Source: JAVBJV01 sp031555315 | GTDB lineage: Bacteria > Pseudomonadota > Alphaproteobacteria > Acetobacterales > Acetobacteraceae | Direction of reading: 5' to 3' | DNA length: 26,397 bases | Assembly: GCA_031555315.1 (NCBI GenBank) | Contig: JAVBUO010000066.1 | Location: 1-26,397 of the forward strand | Notes under the pieces: generated by a model | The model's input: the letters and a program-made list of their open reading frames with translations, nothing else | The model's database searches: none | Told to the model about the DNA's origin: nothing | Made by a program: the position numbers and the translations under genes | In this document: in pieces, positions 15,065 to 22,089 of the stretch | Position numbering within the stretch: the stretch's first letter is position 1 | Layout: every line of letters starts with the position of its first letter

Positions 15065-16237
15065 ATGCCCATCATCAACCGCATCGGTGAGTTCCACGCC
15101 GACATGACCGCCTGGCGGCGCGACTTTCACATGCATCCGGAACTGTCGTTGGAAGAGGAACGCACCAGCGGCATCATCGCCGACAAGCTGCGCGAATTCG
15201 GGGTTGATGAAGTGCATACCGGCATCGCCAAAACCGGCGTCGTCGGGGTGATCCGCGGGCGCGACAACCCGGGCCGCGCGATCGGCCTGCGCGCCGACAC
15301 CGACGCGCTGCCGGTTCTGGAGGAAAGCGGCGTGCCGTATGCGTCCACCGTTCCGGGCAAGATGCACGCCTGCGGGCACGACGGCCATACCGCCATGCTG
15401 CTGGGCGCCGCCAGATATCTGGCCGAGACCCGCAACTTCGACGGCACCGTCTATCTGATCTTCCAGCCCGCCGAGGAACGCTTCGGCGGCGGCGAGATCA
15501 TGGTCAAGGAAGGCCTGTTCGAACGCTTCCCGATGCAGCAGGTGTTCGGCATGCACAACTGGCCCGCCGCCCCCGCCGGCGTGTTCCAGCACCGCGTCGG
15601 CCCGGTGATGGCCGCGGTCGCCACGGTCGACATCACCATCACCGGCAAGGGCGCGCACGGCGCAATGCCGCATCAGGGCAACGACCCGATCGTCATCGCC
15701 GCCTCGATCGTGCAGGCGTTCCAGAGCATCGTCGGCCGCAACGTCGACCCGGTAGAGGCCGGTGTGGTGACCATCGGGCACATCGAAGGTGGCGCGATCC
15801 ACAACGTAATTCCGGAAACCGTGCTGATGCGCGGCACGTGTCGCTGGTTCCGCCCCGAGGTTGGCGATCTTTTGGAACAGAAGGTAAAAAACCTGGCCAC
15901 CGGCATCGCAGAAGCCTATGGCGCGAAGGCCGAGGTGGAATTCATCCGCACCTACCCCGCCACCATCAACGACGCCGAGGCGCTGGAGATGAGCATCCGC
16001 GCCATGAAGGCCGTCGTCGGCGAGGCGCGCACCCAGGAAATGCCGCGCCCGACCATGGGCGGCGAGGACTTCGCGTTCATGCTGAACGCCAAGCAGGGCT
16101 GTTATGTGATGCTGGGCGCCGGCAAGACCGGCAATGACCCGCAGCCGCACCACCCGAAATACGACTTCAACGACGATCTGCTGCCGATCGGCGCGTCGTA
16201 CTGGGCGACGCTGGCCGAACAGCAGTTGCGCAAGTAA
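15065..16237 (+). CDS. M20 family amidohydrolase (hippurate hydrolase / N-acyl-amino-acid deacylase type)
   Basis: The 390-residue metalloenzyme shows the metal ligands of the M20D amidohydrolases: C103 and H105 in ACGHDGH, E137-E138 in QPAEE, H164 in GMHNW and a late His in QPHHPKY. The lid/dimerisation domain contains GKGAHGAMPH (194-203), and GGEDFAF sits at 332-338. Relatives cleave N-acyl or N-benzoyl amino acids; the precise substrate is not readable. The ATG at 15065 has AGGAGA immediately upstream and begins the conserved sequence (INRIGEFHADMTAWRRDFHMHPELS). The frame's earlier extension to 14948 has no support. It heads a plus-strand run with frnE 25 bp later. Confidence 0.92.
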   Translation: MPIINRIGEFHADMTAWRRDFHMHPELSLEEERTSGIIADKLREFGVDEVHTGIAKTGVVGVIRGRDNPGRAIGLRADTDALPVLEESGVPYASTVPGKMHACGHDGHTAMLLGAARYLAETRNFDGTVYLIFQPAEERFGGGEIMVKEGLFERFPMQQVFGMHNWPAAPAGVFQHRVGPVMAAVATVDITITGKGAHGAMPHQGNDPIVIAASIVQAFQSIVGRNVDPVEAGVVTIGHIEGGAIHNVIPETVLMRGTCRWFRPEVGDLLEQKVKNLATGIAEAYGAKAEVEFIRTYPATINDAEALEMSIRAMKAVVGEARTQEMPRPTMGGEDFAFMLNAKQGCYVMLGAGKTGNDPQPHHPKYDFNDDLLPIGASYWATLAEQQLRK

Positions 16238-16262
16238 GGCCCATCGGGAAGGATCTCCACAC

Positions 16263-16952
16263 ATGGCATCGCTCGACCTGCTGCTGGTTTCCGACATCGC
16301 CTGCCCGTGGTGCTGGATCGGCAAGCGCCGCATCGAGGCCGCGATCGATATCGCGCGGGACAAGCTGAAGCAGAGCGGTGCCGATGTGACGATCGGCCTG
16401 CGCTGGCACCCGTTCCAGCTCGACCCGGCCCTGCCGCCCGAAGGCAGGGACCGGAACGCGTACCGCATCGCCAAGTTCGGCAGTCTGGAACGCAGCCGCG
16501 AACTGGAAACGGGCGTCGCCGAAGCCGGAGCTGCGGACGGCATCATATTTGAATTCGGCAGGATGACGCACGCCTTCAACACGTTGAACGCGCACCGCCT
16601 GTCGCGCTTTGCCGCGGAAACAGGCCAGCAGGCGCAGATCGTCGAGGCGCTGTTCGTCGCCTATTTCCAGCAGGCGCGCGATATCGGCGATGTGGCGACG
16701 CTGGCCGACATCGCGGCCGAGGCCGGTATGGACCGCGCCACCATTCTGGCGCGGCTGCAATCGGACGAGGCGGCGCAGGAAGTCAGCGCCGAAGCGATGG
16801 GGATCGCGCGCGCCGGTATCTCGGGCGTGCCGGCGCTGATCGCCAACCGGCATTTTCTGTTCTCGGGCGCGCACCCGACCGATGCGGTCGCGGACGTGCT
16901 GGTGCGCGCGGCACAACATCCGGAGGTTATCGGGGCGACAGCCGCGCAATGA
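16263..16952 (+). CDS. DsbA family oxidoreductase, FrnE-like
   Basis: The 229-residue thioredoxin-fold protein has the active site CPWC at 14-17 (SDIACPWCWIGKRR), followed by the helical insertion and NTLNAHRLSRFA typical of FrnE/DsbA-like proteins. The late GISGVPALIANRHFLFSGAHP carries the cis-Pro loop. No signal peptide is visible, so it is probably cytoplasmic. FrnE-type proteins are implicated in disulfide chemistry and stress tolerance. The CPWC pair argues against 2-hydroxychromene-2-carboxylate isomerase, which shares the fold. GGAAGGAT precedes the ATG. Its stop overlaps the next gene's start as ATGA (16949-16952). Confidence 0.9.
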   Translation: MASLDLLLVSDIACPWCWIGKRRIEAAIDIARDKLKQSGADVTIGLRWHPFQLDPALPPEGRDRNAYRIAKFGSLERSRELETGVAEAGAADGIIFEFGRMTHAFNTLNAHRLSRFAAETGQQAQIVEALFVAYFQQARDIGDVATLADIAAEAGMDRATILARLQSDEAAQEVSAEAMGIARAGISGVPALIANRHFLFSGAHPTDAVADVLVRAAQHPEVIGATAAQ

Positions 16953-18079
16953 CGCCCCCACCCTCTTCCCCGGGAATCAAAGACAGGTTTCTCGGCTGTA
17001 TGCTGGGTGGGGCGGTTGGTGATGCGCTCGGCGCACCGGTGGAGTTCCTGAGCCGCAGTTCCATCTTTCGCATGTTCGGCAAAGATGGAATTACCGGGTA
17101 TGACCCCGCTGATGGCGGGGCCGGAAAATTCAGCGACGACACACAGATGATGCTGTTTACCGCAGAAGGGCTGTTACGCGCTTATCTGCGGTTTATCACA
17201 AAGGGCATTTGTCACCCTCCCAGTGTCGTCTCTCATGCTTATCTCCGTTGGGTCCGCACACAGGGCGTGCGGACAGAATGCAACCCGCAATACGGAACCG
17301 AGGCAGACGGATGGCTGTTCAACATCCCCGAACTGCACAGCCAGCGCGCTCCAGGTTCAACCTGCGTCTTGGCGCTCGCCTCCATGCCATCCCTGGGGAT
17401 GCCGGCAAGCAACAACAGCAAGGGCTGTGGTGCTGTGATGCGTATGGCCCCGGTTGGATTGTTCAAATGGAACATACACGGAGAACAGGACTATCGGGAA
17501 ACCTTTACGCTGGGCTGCGAACTTGCAGCGATTACGCATGGACATCCGACAAGTAAACTGGCTTCCGGCACGCTAGCCGTGCTGGTTTGTGCATTGATAG
17601 ATGGCTTGTCATTGCAGGATGCACTCGCCATCGCCTTCCCCATTCTACGCGCGACCCCACACCATGGGGAATTACTGGACAGCCTGCTCCAGGCCGAAAG
17701 TTATGCCTGCTCTAACCTTACGCATGATCTTGCGATTGAACGGCTGGGGGAAGGTTGGACCGCCGAGGAGGCTCTGGCAATTGCTGTTTACTGTGCCCTG
17801 AGCACGCAGGATTTCCGGGAGGGTATTCTCCTGGCTGTGAATCATGACGGCGATTCAGACTCTACTGGTACTATCGCTGGAAATCTGCTCGGTGCTCTTC
17901 GGGGCGTGCAAGCCATTCCAGCCGACTGGTTGCAACAACTGGAATTGCGGGATGTTGTTGGCGAGCTTGCGGAAGATTTGCACGATTACCGCAGATGGAA
18001 GGTTAGTGACCATTCCCTACTGACTGCCGCTGAAGAACAGACTGCTGAAGAAATCTTCCGCAAGTATCCGCCCGTCTAA
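16949..18079 (+). CDS. ADP-ribosylglycohydrolase family protein (DraG/ARH fold)
   Basis: The 376-residue protein has the dimetal ADP-ribosylglycohydrolase signatures. RFLGCMLGGAVGDALGAPVEF starts the fold, FSDDTQM (61-67) gives the first metal-ligand cluster, HGHPTS lies at 197-202 and NHDGDSDSTGTIAGN (298-312) is the second ligand cluster. All key acidic residues are present, so it is probably active in removing ADP-ribose from proteins, nucleic acids or small molecules. No ADP-ribosyltransferase or nitrogenase gene lies nearby. Its start overlaps frnE by 4 bp and its stop overlaps convergent marC by 3 bp, a very tight fit. Yet its GC content is visibly lower than both neighbours and its codon use is more mixed, which suggests transfer. 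Confidence 0.93.
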   Translation: MTPPPSSPGIKDRFLGCMLGGAVGDALGAPVEFLSRSSIFRMFGKDGITGYDPADGGAGKFSDDTQMMLFTAEGLLRAYLRFITKGICHPPSVVSHAYLRWVRTQGVRTECNPQYGTEADGWLFNIPELHSQRAPGSTCVLALASMPSLGMPASNNSKGCGAVMRMAPVGLFKWNIHGEQDYRETFTLGCELAAITHGHPTSKLASGTLAVLVCALIDGLSLQDALAIAFPILRATPHHGELLDSLLQAESYACSNLTHDLAIERLGEGWTAEEALAIAVYCALSTQDFREGILLAVNHDGDSDSTGTIAGNLLGALRGVQAIPADWLQQLELRDVVGELAEDLHDYRRWKVSDHSLLTAAEEQTAEEIFRKYPPV

Positions 18080-18714
18080 CCGCCCCAGAACGCGCGTATT
18101 CCATCCAGCGCGATCTGCGCGGCCAGCGCCGCCAGTACCACGCCCAGCACGCGCGACAGCACATGCGTGCCCAACCGTCCCAAAAGCCGTGTCAGCGGCG
18201 CCGCCAGCAGCAAGGCGGCCAGCACGATCAGCAATGCCGCCAGCAACGCCAGCGCGATCGCCGCCAGATGCACCATATCGTCCCCGGCCCGGCCGCGCAG
18301 CAGCACGATGCTGGTCATCGCCCCCGGCCCGGCCAGCAGGGGGATGGCCAGCGGAAAGACCGAAATGTCGTGTTCGGTGCGCTCGGCCTCGGCGCGCTCG
18401 TCGGCGGTGGCGCGGAAACCGGAATCGCCCTTCATCACCATGTCGGCCGACAGCAGGAACAACAGAATGCCGCCGGCGATCTGGAATGCCGGCAGGCCGA
18501 TCCCCATCACCCGCAGCAGCCATTCCCCGCCCACCCCGAACACCGCCAGCACGATGAACGAGATCCACGTCGCCCGCAGCGCCTGTTCCCGGCGCTCGGC
18601 CGGCGTGTCGCGCGGGGTGATGCCGATGAAGATCGCCGCCGTGCCGGGCGGATCGAGGATCACCAGCAACGCCACCAGCGCATAACCGAAGGATGCGAAA
18701 AACGCTTCGAGCAT
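18076..18714 (-). CDS. MarC family integral membrane protein
   Basis: A 212-residue protein with six hydrophobic segments, matching the MarC/UPF0056 family (FASFGYALVALLVILDPPGTAAIFIGITP at the N-terminus, SVFPLAIPLLAGPGAMTSIVLL in the middle). A hydrophilic loop rich in Glu and Arg (GFRATADERAEAERTEH) separates helices 3 and 4, as in relatives. The family's transport function is not established and the old link to multiple antibiotic resistance is not supported. The ATG has only a weak ribosome site. It lies 44 bp after the histidine phosphatase gene on the same strand. Its 3' end overlaps the ADP-ribosylglycohydrolase gene. Confidence 0.93.
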   Translation of the reverse strand: MLEAFFASFGYALVALLVILDPPGTAAIFIGITPRDTPAERREQALRATWISFIVLAVFGVGGEWLLRVMGIGLPAFQIAGGILLFLLSADMVMKGDSGFRATADERAEAERTEHDISVFPLAIPLLAGPGAMTSIVLLRGRAGDDMVHLAAIALALLAALLIVLAALLLAAPLTRLLGRLGTHVLSRVLGVVLAALAAQIALDGIRAFWGG

Positions 18715-18758
18715 GACCGTCTTTTACGACCATGCGCCGGGTCTGAAAACTCGTCCGT

Positions 18759-19346
18759 TTACGGCAGGTCGAGCGTGAAAGATCCAAGATTGGGAATCGG
18801 CGCGGCCCGCCAAGATGCGACGAACAGCCCCATCAGGCCATCCGCCGCAACATCGCACCGTTCCAACGTCAGCAGCCGTGCCAGAGCCATGAACTGCCCG
18901 TGGCCGACGACCAGCACGTCGTCGTGCACCAATGTGGCAATATCGGCCAGCACACGCCTCACCCGTTGGGCGAAAAGCGTGAAGGATTCGGCATCCGGGC
19001 CGTCGCGGTGGTCCGGGGCAAGTCTCTCCCAGTACGCGTTCACCGCTCCGGCGCGTTCGGCCGCCGTCGTGCCGTCGTAACGGGCCGGTGACAGCATGGT
19101 CAGTTCGTGCAGTTCCGCATGCACCTGCACCGGCGTCTGCGGAAAGCGTTCGACGACCGGTCTGGCAGTGTCGCGGGCGCGCAGAAATGGCGAGACCAGA
19201 ATCAGGTCTGGCGCGGTGACGAGCGACGCCGCAAAGTCGCGCGCCTGCTGCCGTCCCTGACCGGTCAGCGGAATGTCGGCGTTGGACAAGGTCCGTTCCC
19301 CGGCATTGGCGGCGCTCTGCGCGTGTCTGACGAAACGGACCCGCAT
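18759..19346 (-). CDS. Histidine phosphatase (phosphoglycerate-mutase-like) family protein
   Basis: The 195-residue protein has the histidine phosphatase core: RHAQ (7-10) with nucleophilic H8, SPFLRARDTA (52-61) with the phosphate-binding Arg, E81 as likely proton donor and VVGHGQ with H149. The second Gly of the usual RHG is replaced by Ala, which is tolerated in branches of the family. Substrate is unknown; this short form is more like phosphoprotein or sugar-phosphate phosphatases than glycolytic mutase. I chose the ATG at 19346 with GGAG upstream; longer frames to 19523 run through the aqpZ terminator and are not credible. Confidence 0.88.
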   Translation of the reverse strand: MRVRFVRHAQSAANAGERTLSNADIPLTGQGRQQARDFAASLVTAPDLILVSPFLRARDTARPVVERFPQTPVQVHAELHELTMLSPARYDGTTAAERAGAVNAYWERLAPDHRDGPDAESFTLFAQRVRRVLADIATLVHDDVLVVGHGQFMALARLLTLERCDVAADGLMGLFVASWRAAPIPNLGSFTLDLP

Positions 19347-19360
19347 CTTCGGAACTCCAA

Positions 19361-19402
19361 TAAAAACAGGGTGTGCCCGCCCTTGCCAAGCGGACACACC
19401 CT
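19361..19402 (-). terminator. Rho-independent terminator after aqpZ
   Basis: On the minus strand a 13-bp stem (19402-19390 with 19380-19368, one G-U pair, 9-nt loop) is followed by GTTTTTATT. It lies 18 bp after the aqpZ stop and just before the histidine phosphatase start, so it separates the two minus-strand genes. Confidence 0.88.
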
Positions 19403-19419
19403 GCCGGTTTACGCCGGAA

Positions 19420-20124
19420 TTACTTGCAGCGGCAGCCGAGCACGCAGCGGTGCGCCAACCCCGCCAGCACGGCGCCAACGATCGGCGCGATCCAGAACAT
19501 CCACAACTGCTGCAGGGCGACACCGCCCAGCACCAGCGCCGGGCCGGTGCTGCGCGCCGGGTTCACCGACGTGTTGGTGACCGGAATGCTGATCAGGTGA
19601 ATCAGCGTCAGGCACAGGCCGATGGCGACCGGCGCCAGACCAGCCGGCGCGCGGCGGTCGGTCGAACCCAGAATCACGATGAGGAACATGGCTGTCAGGA
19701 CCAGCTCGGCGATGAAAGCCGCGCCCATCGTGTAATGCTCGGGCGAATGGTCGCCATAGCCGTTGGCGGCAAACCCGCTCGCCACCAGATCGAAACCCGG
19801 CTTGCCGCTGGCGATCGCCGCGATAACCGCCGCCGCCAGCGTCGCGCCAATCACCTGCACGACGATGTACGGAACGACATCTTTCCAGGAGAAACGGCCC
19901 GCGGTCGCAAGACCGACCGTTACGGCGGGGTTGAGGTGACAGCCCGAGATATGCCCGATGGCGTAAGCCATGGTCAGAACGGTCAGGCCAAAGGCGAGCG
20001 AAACGCCCGTAAACCCGATACCCAGCTGCGGAATACCCGCCGCGAACACGGCAGCGCCACAGCCACCGAGTACAAGCCAGAATGTGCCGATACATTCAGC
20101 CAGCATTCGCGTTGTCAACTTCAT
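19420..20124 (-). CDS. aqpZ: Aquaporin Z
   Basis: A 234-residue major intrinsic protein with two NPA boxes, HLNPAVT (N65-A67) and TSVNPARSTGP (N188-A190), and six hydrophobic segments. The selectivity-filter positions F45, H176, T185 and R191 are those of water-selective AqpZ rather than glycerol facilitators. It conducts water across the inner membrane. GGAGAAAG precedes the ATG. The tail HRCVLGCRCK has three cysteines in its last seven residues, which is unusual. A strong terminator follows the gene. Confidence 0.96.
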   Translation of the reverse strand: MKLTTRMLAECIGTFWLVLGGCGAAVFAAGIPQLGIGFTGVSLAFGLTVLTMAYAIGHISGCHLNPAVTVGLATAGRFSWKDVVPYIVVQVIGATLAAAVIAAIASGKPGFDLVASGFAANGYGDHSPEHYTMGAAFIAELVLTAMFLIVILGSTDRRAPAGLAPVAIGLCLTLIHLISIPVTNTSVNPARSTGPALVLGGVALQQLWMFWIAPIVGAVLAGLAHRCVLGCRCK

Positions 20125-20519
20125 AACTTTCTCCAGATATTCAAAAACCTGTTACAAAACATGATCTTTCCAGATCTGATCCGGAAAGGCCGGTGACAGT
20201 ATCATTTCTGGCGCTTTTCCCGTGCATGAATCCGGCCGTTTCCGGGCATTTACAGGTCCACCAGGAACTAATTCACACTCAAGGCCGGGCAGGACATTTA
20301 TTCCGGTGGCGCTCTTTTCAACGCGCCTCATCCGTCATCACTGCCGAAAAATTCCATATCCATTGATCGTTGCCCCGGATCCATCCTTTGCGCCCGATCG
20401 AACCGGCGAAAGCCGTTCTGGAGCAAAAGGAGAAGAAAAGGGGGGGCGTATCGGGCATGCGCCGCCCATCCGGGTTCCCACCAATTCATCCGCAGCCGGC
20501 GCACGTCTAGAGTACAGCC
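20125..20519. other. Intergenic region between divergent aqpZ and the substrate-binding protein gene
   Basis: No convincing gene is present in these 395 bp. An inverted repeat pairs CTTTCC (20166-20171) with GGAAAG (20183-20188) around CAGATCTG, 42 bp before the aqpZ ATG, a possible operator. A small hairpin CGGC-GAAA-GCCG lies near 20404-20415. A purine-only run spans about 20425-20446 on the plus strand. Promoters for both genes must lie here, but I could not pick a clear -35/-10 pair. Confidence 0.5.
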
Positions 20520-21731
20520 ATGGCTATCTCCAGGCTGCTCCGCTCCGCTTTCGTCCTGTTCACCCTCCTGCCGGGCGTGACCACGGCGGGAGACGGGCCG
20601 CTGCGCATCGGAGTTTCCGGGCCAGCAGGTGAAGACGCCAGCCAGCCAGCCTGGTCGATGCGCGAGGGCATCCGCATTGCCGCCGCCGCGATCAACGAGG
20701 CTGGCGGCGTGCTGGGAAGGCCGGTGCAGCTGGTGGAATACGGCGCAACGCACCACGGCGGGCGGGGCGCGTACGCCGCTGCAGCGCAGCCTGTTCCCGG
20801 TGACCTGGCCGCCGGTATTGGGGCCGTCAGCACCGGCGGAACGGGCGCGGATGCCGCATCCGCCGCCCTGCTGCATTACCAGCAGGCGCGCATACCGTTC
20901 ATCGCCGCCCTGGCGACCGGCGCATCACGCGCATATCCGTCCCGGACACAGGAATGGGCGGACGATTTCATTTTTCACGTTTCAGCCAGCGATACCGTAC
21001 AGGCGGAAATGATGGGCGCGGAGGCTGTCGACCGCCGCGGCTTCACACGCATCGCCATTCTTTATGATGAAATGGGCCGTGAACAGACCGGGCAGGAATT
21101 ACTGGAACGCGCCCTTGCCCGCCGCGACATCCGTCCCGTTCTGGTGGAGCGGTTCCCGCAGCGGCGCTCCGGCGTCATACCGCAGCTAAAGCGCATCCGC
21201 GCCGCCGACGCCCAGGCCATCCTGATCCATGGCCCGGCGCCACGACTGAACCGGCTCGCGGATGGCATGGCCCGTCTGGAATGGTTCGTTCCGCTGATCG
21301 GAAACCGGGCGCAGGCCACGCCGGATTCCATCGAAGATGCCCACTGGGACACGGAGGGCGCGCGCGTGCCGCAAACCTTCATCCCGGACCGGATCACGCC
21401 GCAGCGCCGCGCCTTCATGGACGCCTGGCGCCAGCGCACCGGCAGCACAAGAATCCCGGCCCCCTCAGCCGCCGCGCAGGGATACGATTCAATGCTGCTG
21501 CTGGCCGCGGCGATCCGCCAGGCGGGCAGCGCGCGCGGGGATGATATCCGCGCCGCGCTGGAAAACCTGCATGCGCCAGTAACGGGGCTGATCATGACCT
21601 ATCATCGCCCGTTTTCCCGCACCCACCACGAAGCCCTAACCGCCCCCGGAGAACTCCCCATGGGCGAGCTGCGCAATGGCCGCATCGTGTTCGCCTGGCA
21701 GGAAGAGCGCTGGCGCGCCGCCAGCCGGTAG
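20520..21731 (+). CDS. Periplasmic substrate-binding protein (branched-chain amino acid/amide type), orphan
   Basis: The 403-residue protein begins with a Sec signal (MAISRLLRSAFVLFTLLPGV, likely cut after TTA near residue 23). It then has the type I periplasmic-binding fold of Peripla_BP_6/LivJ-like proteins: PLRIGVSGPAGED, the helix GIRIAAAAINEAGGVLGRPVQLVEY and the mid-domain IAILYDEMGREQTGQELLE. These proteins capture amino acids, amides or related solutes for ABC importers. No permease or ATPase gene lies next to it, so it may use a distant transporter or act as a sensor. The mature N-terminus has no lipobox. Shine-Dalgarno is weak. A strong terminator follows 52 bp after the stop, so it is monocistronic. 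Confidence 0.85.
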   Translation: MAISRLLRSAFVLFTLLPGVTTAGDGPLRIGVSGPAGEDASQPAWSMREGIRIAAAAINEAGGVLGRPVQLVEYGATHHGGRGAYAAAAQPVPGDLAAGIGAVSTGGTGADAASAALLHYQQARIPFIAALATGASRAYPSRTQEWADDFIFHVSASDTVQAEMMGAEAVDRRGFTRIAILYDEMGREQTGQELLERALARRDIRPVLVERFPQRRSGVIPQLKRIRAADAQAILIHGPAPRLNRLADGMARLEWFVPLIGNRAQATPDSIEDAHWDTEGARVPQTFIPDRITPQRRAFMDAWRQRTGSTRIPAPSAAAQGYDSMLLLAAAIRQAGSARGDDIRAALENLHAPVTGLIMTYHRPFSRTHHEALTAPGELPMGELRNGRIVFAWQEERWRAASR

Positions 21732-21783
21732 AAATACCGCACACTCCGGTTCCGCCCGCAGCAAGAACCCCGCTCCCCTGAAG

Positions 21784-21812
21784 AACAGCCCTTGCCCTGG
21801 GCTGTTTTTCTT
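21784..21812 (+). terminator. Rho-independent terminator after the substrate-binding protein gene
   Basis: AACAGCCC (21784-21791) pairs with GGGCTGTT (21799-21806) around a 7-nt loop, and the stem runs into TTTTTCTTT. This is a classic intrinsic terminator and isolates the gene from aceE transcription. Confidence 0.92.
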
Positions 21813-21947
21813 TCCAGGCTGTCAACGCCACTTCTCATATTTACCGCCGATGATTTAGCACCGTTGGCTACCTTGCGGCGTATTCTGTCCACCAGCCGCT
21901 CCGGCATGCGGACATGCCTTTTTCACAAGCGGCGCGGCGTCATTTTA

Positions 21948-21976
21948 TTGCACATACCGAAATACTATTTTATAGT
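21948..21976 (+). promoter_or_regulatory. Candidate sigma-70 promoter of aceE-aceF
   Basis: TTGCAC (21948-21953), a 17-bp spacer and TATAGT (21971-21976) form a good sigma-70-type promoter in a local AT-rich patch 113 bp before the aceE ATG. It lies after the preceding gene's terminator. Transcription would begin near 21983, giving a leader of roughly 107 nt. Confidence 0.65.
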
Positions 21977-22037
21977 GCGGCAATAGAGTAGAGCCGGTCG
22001 GCGGCCCGGACTGGCCATGCGCATTGTCTTATACCGC

Positions 22038-22056
22038 CCCGCCCCACCAGGGCGGG
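22038..22056 (+). promoter_or_regulatory. GC-rich hairpin in the aceE leader
   Basis: CCCGCCC (22038-22044) pairs with GGGCGGG (22050-22056) around a CACCA loop, in the presumed 5' untranslated leader and 33 bp before the aceE ATG. No T-tract follows, so it is not a terminator by itself. A role in RNA stability or translation control is possible but unproven. Confidence 0.4.
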
Positions 22057-22089
22057 TTCCGCAAACCGAACGTCATGAGGAGACAAACC

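Noticed and set aside
16263..16952. 2-hydroxychromene-2-carboxylate isomerase
   Set aside because: Same fold family, but the CPWC redox pair indicates a FrnE-like disulfide oxidoreductase.
16949..18079. Nitrogenase-regulating DraG
   Set aside because: The fold is the same, but there are no draT or nif genes nearby, so a family-level name is all that can be supported.
20425..20446. Purine-only run as a functional element or frameshift site
   Set aside because: It is not in a gene and has no pairing partner or known motif; a chance run is the simplest reading.
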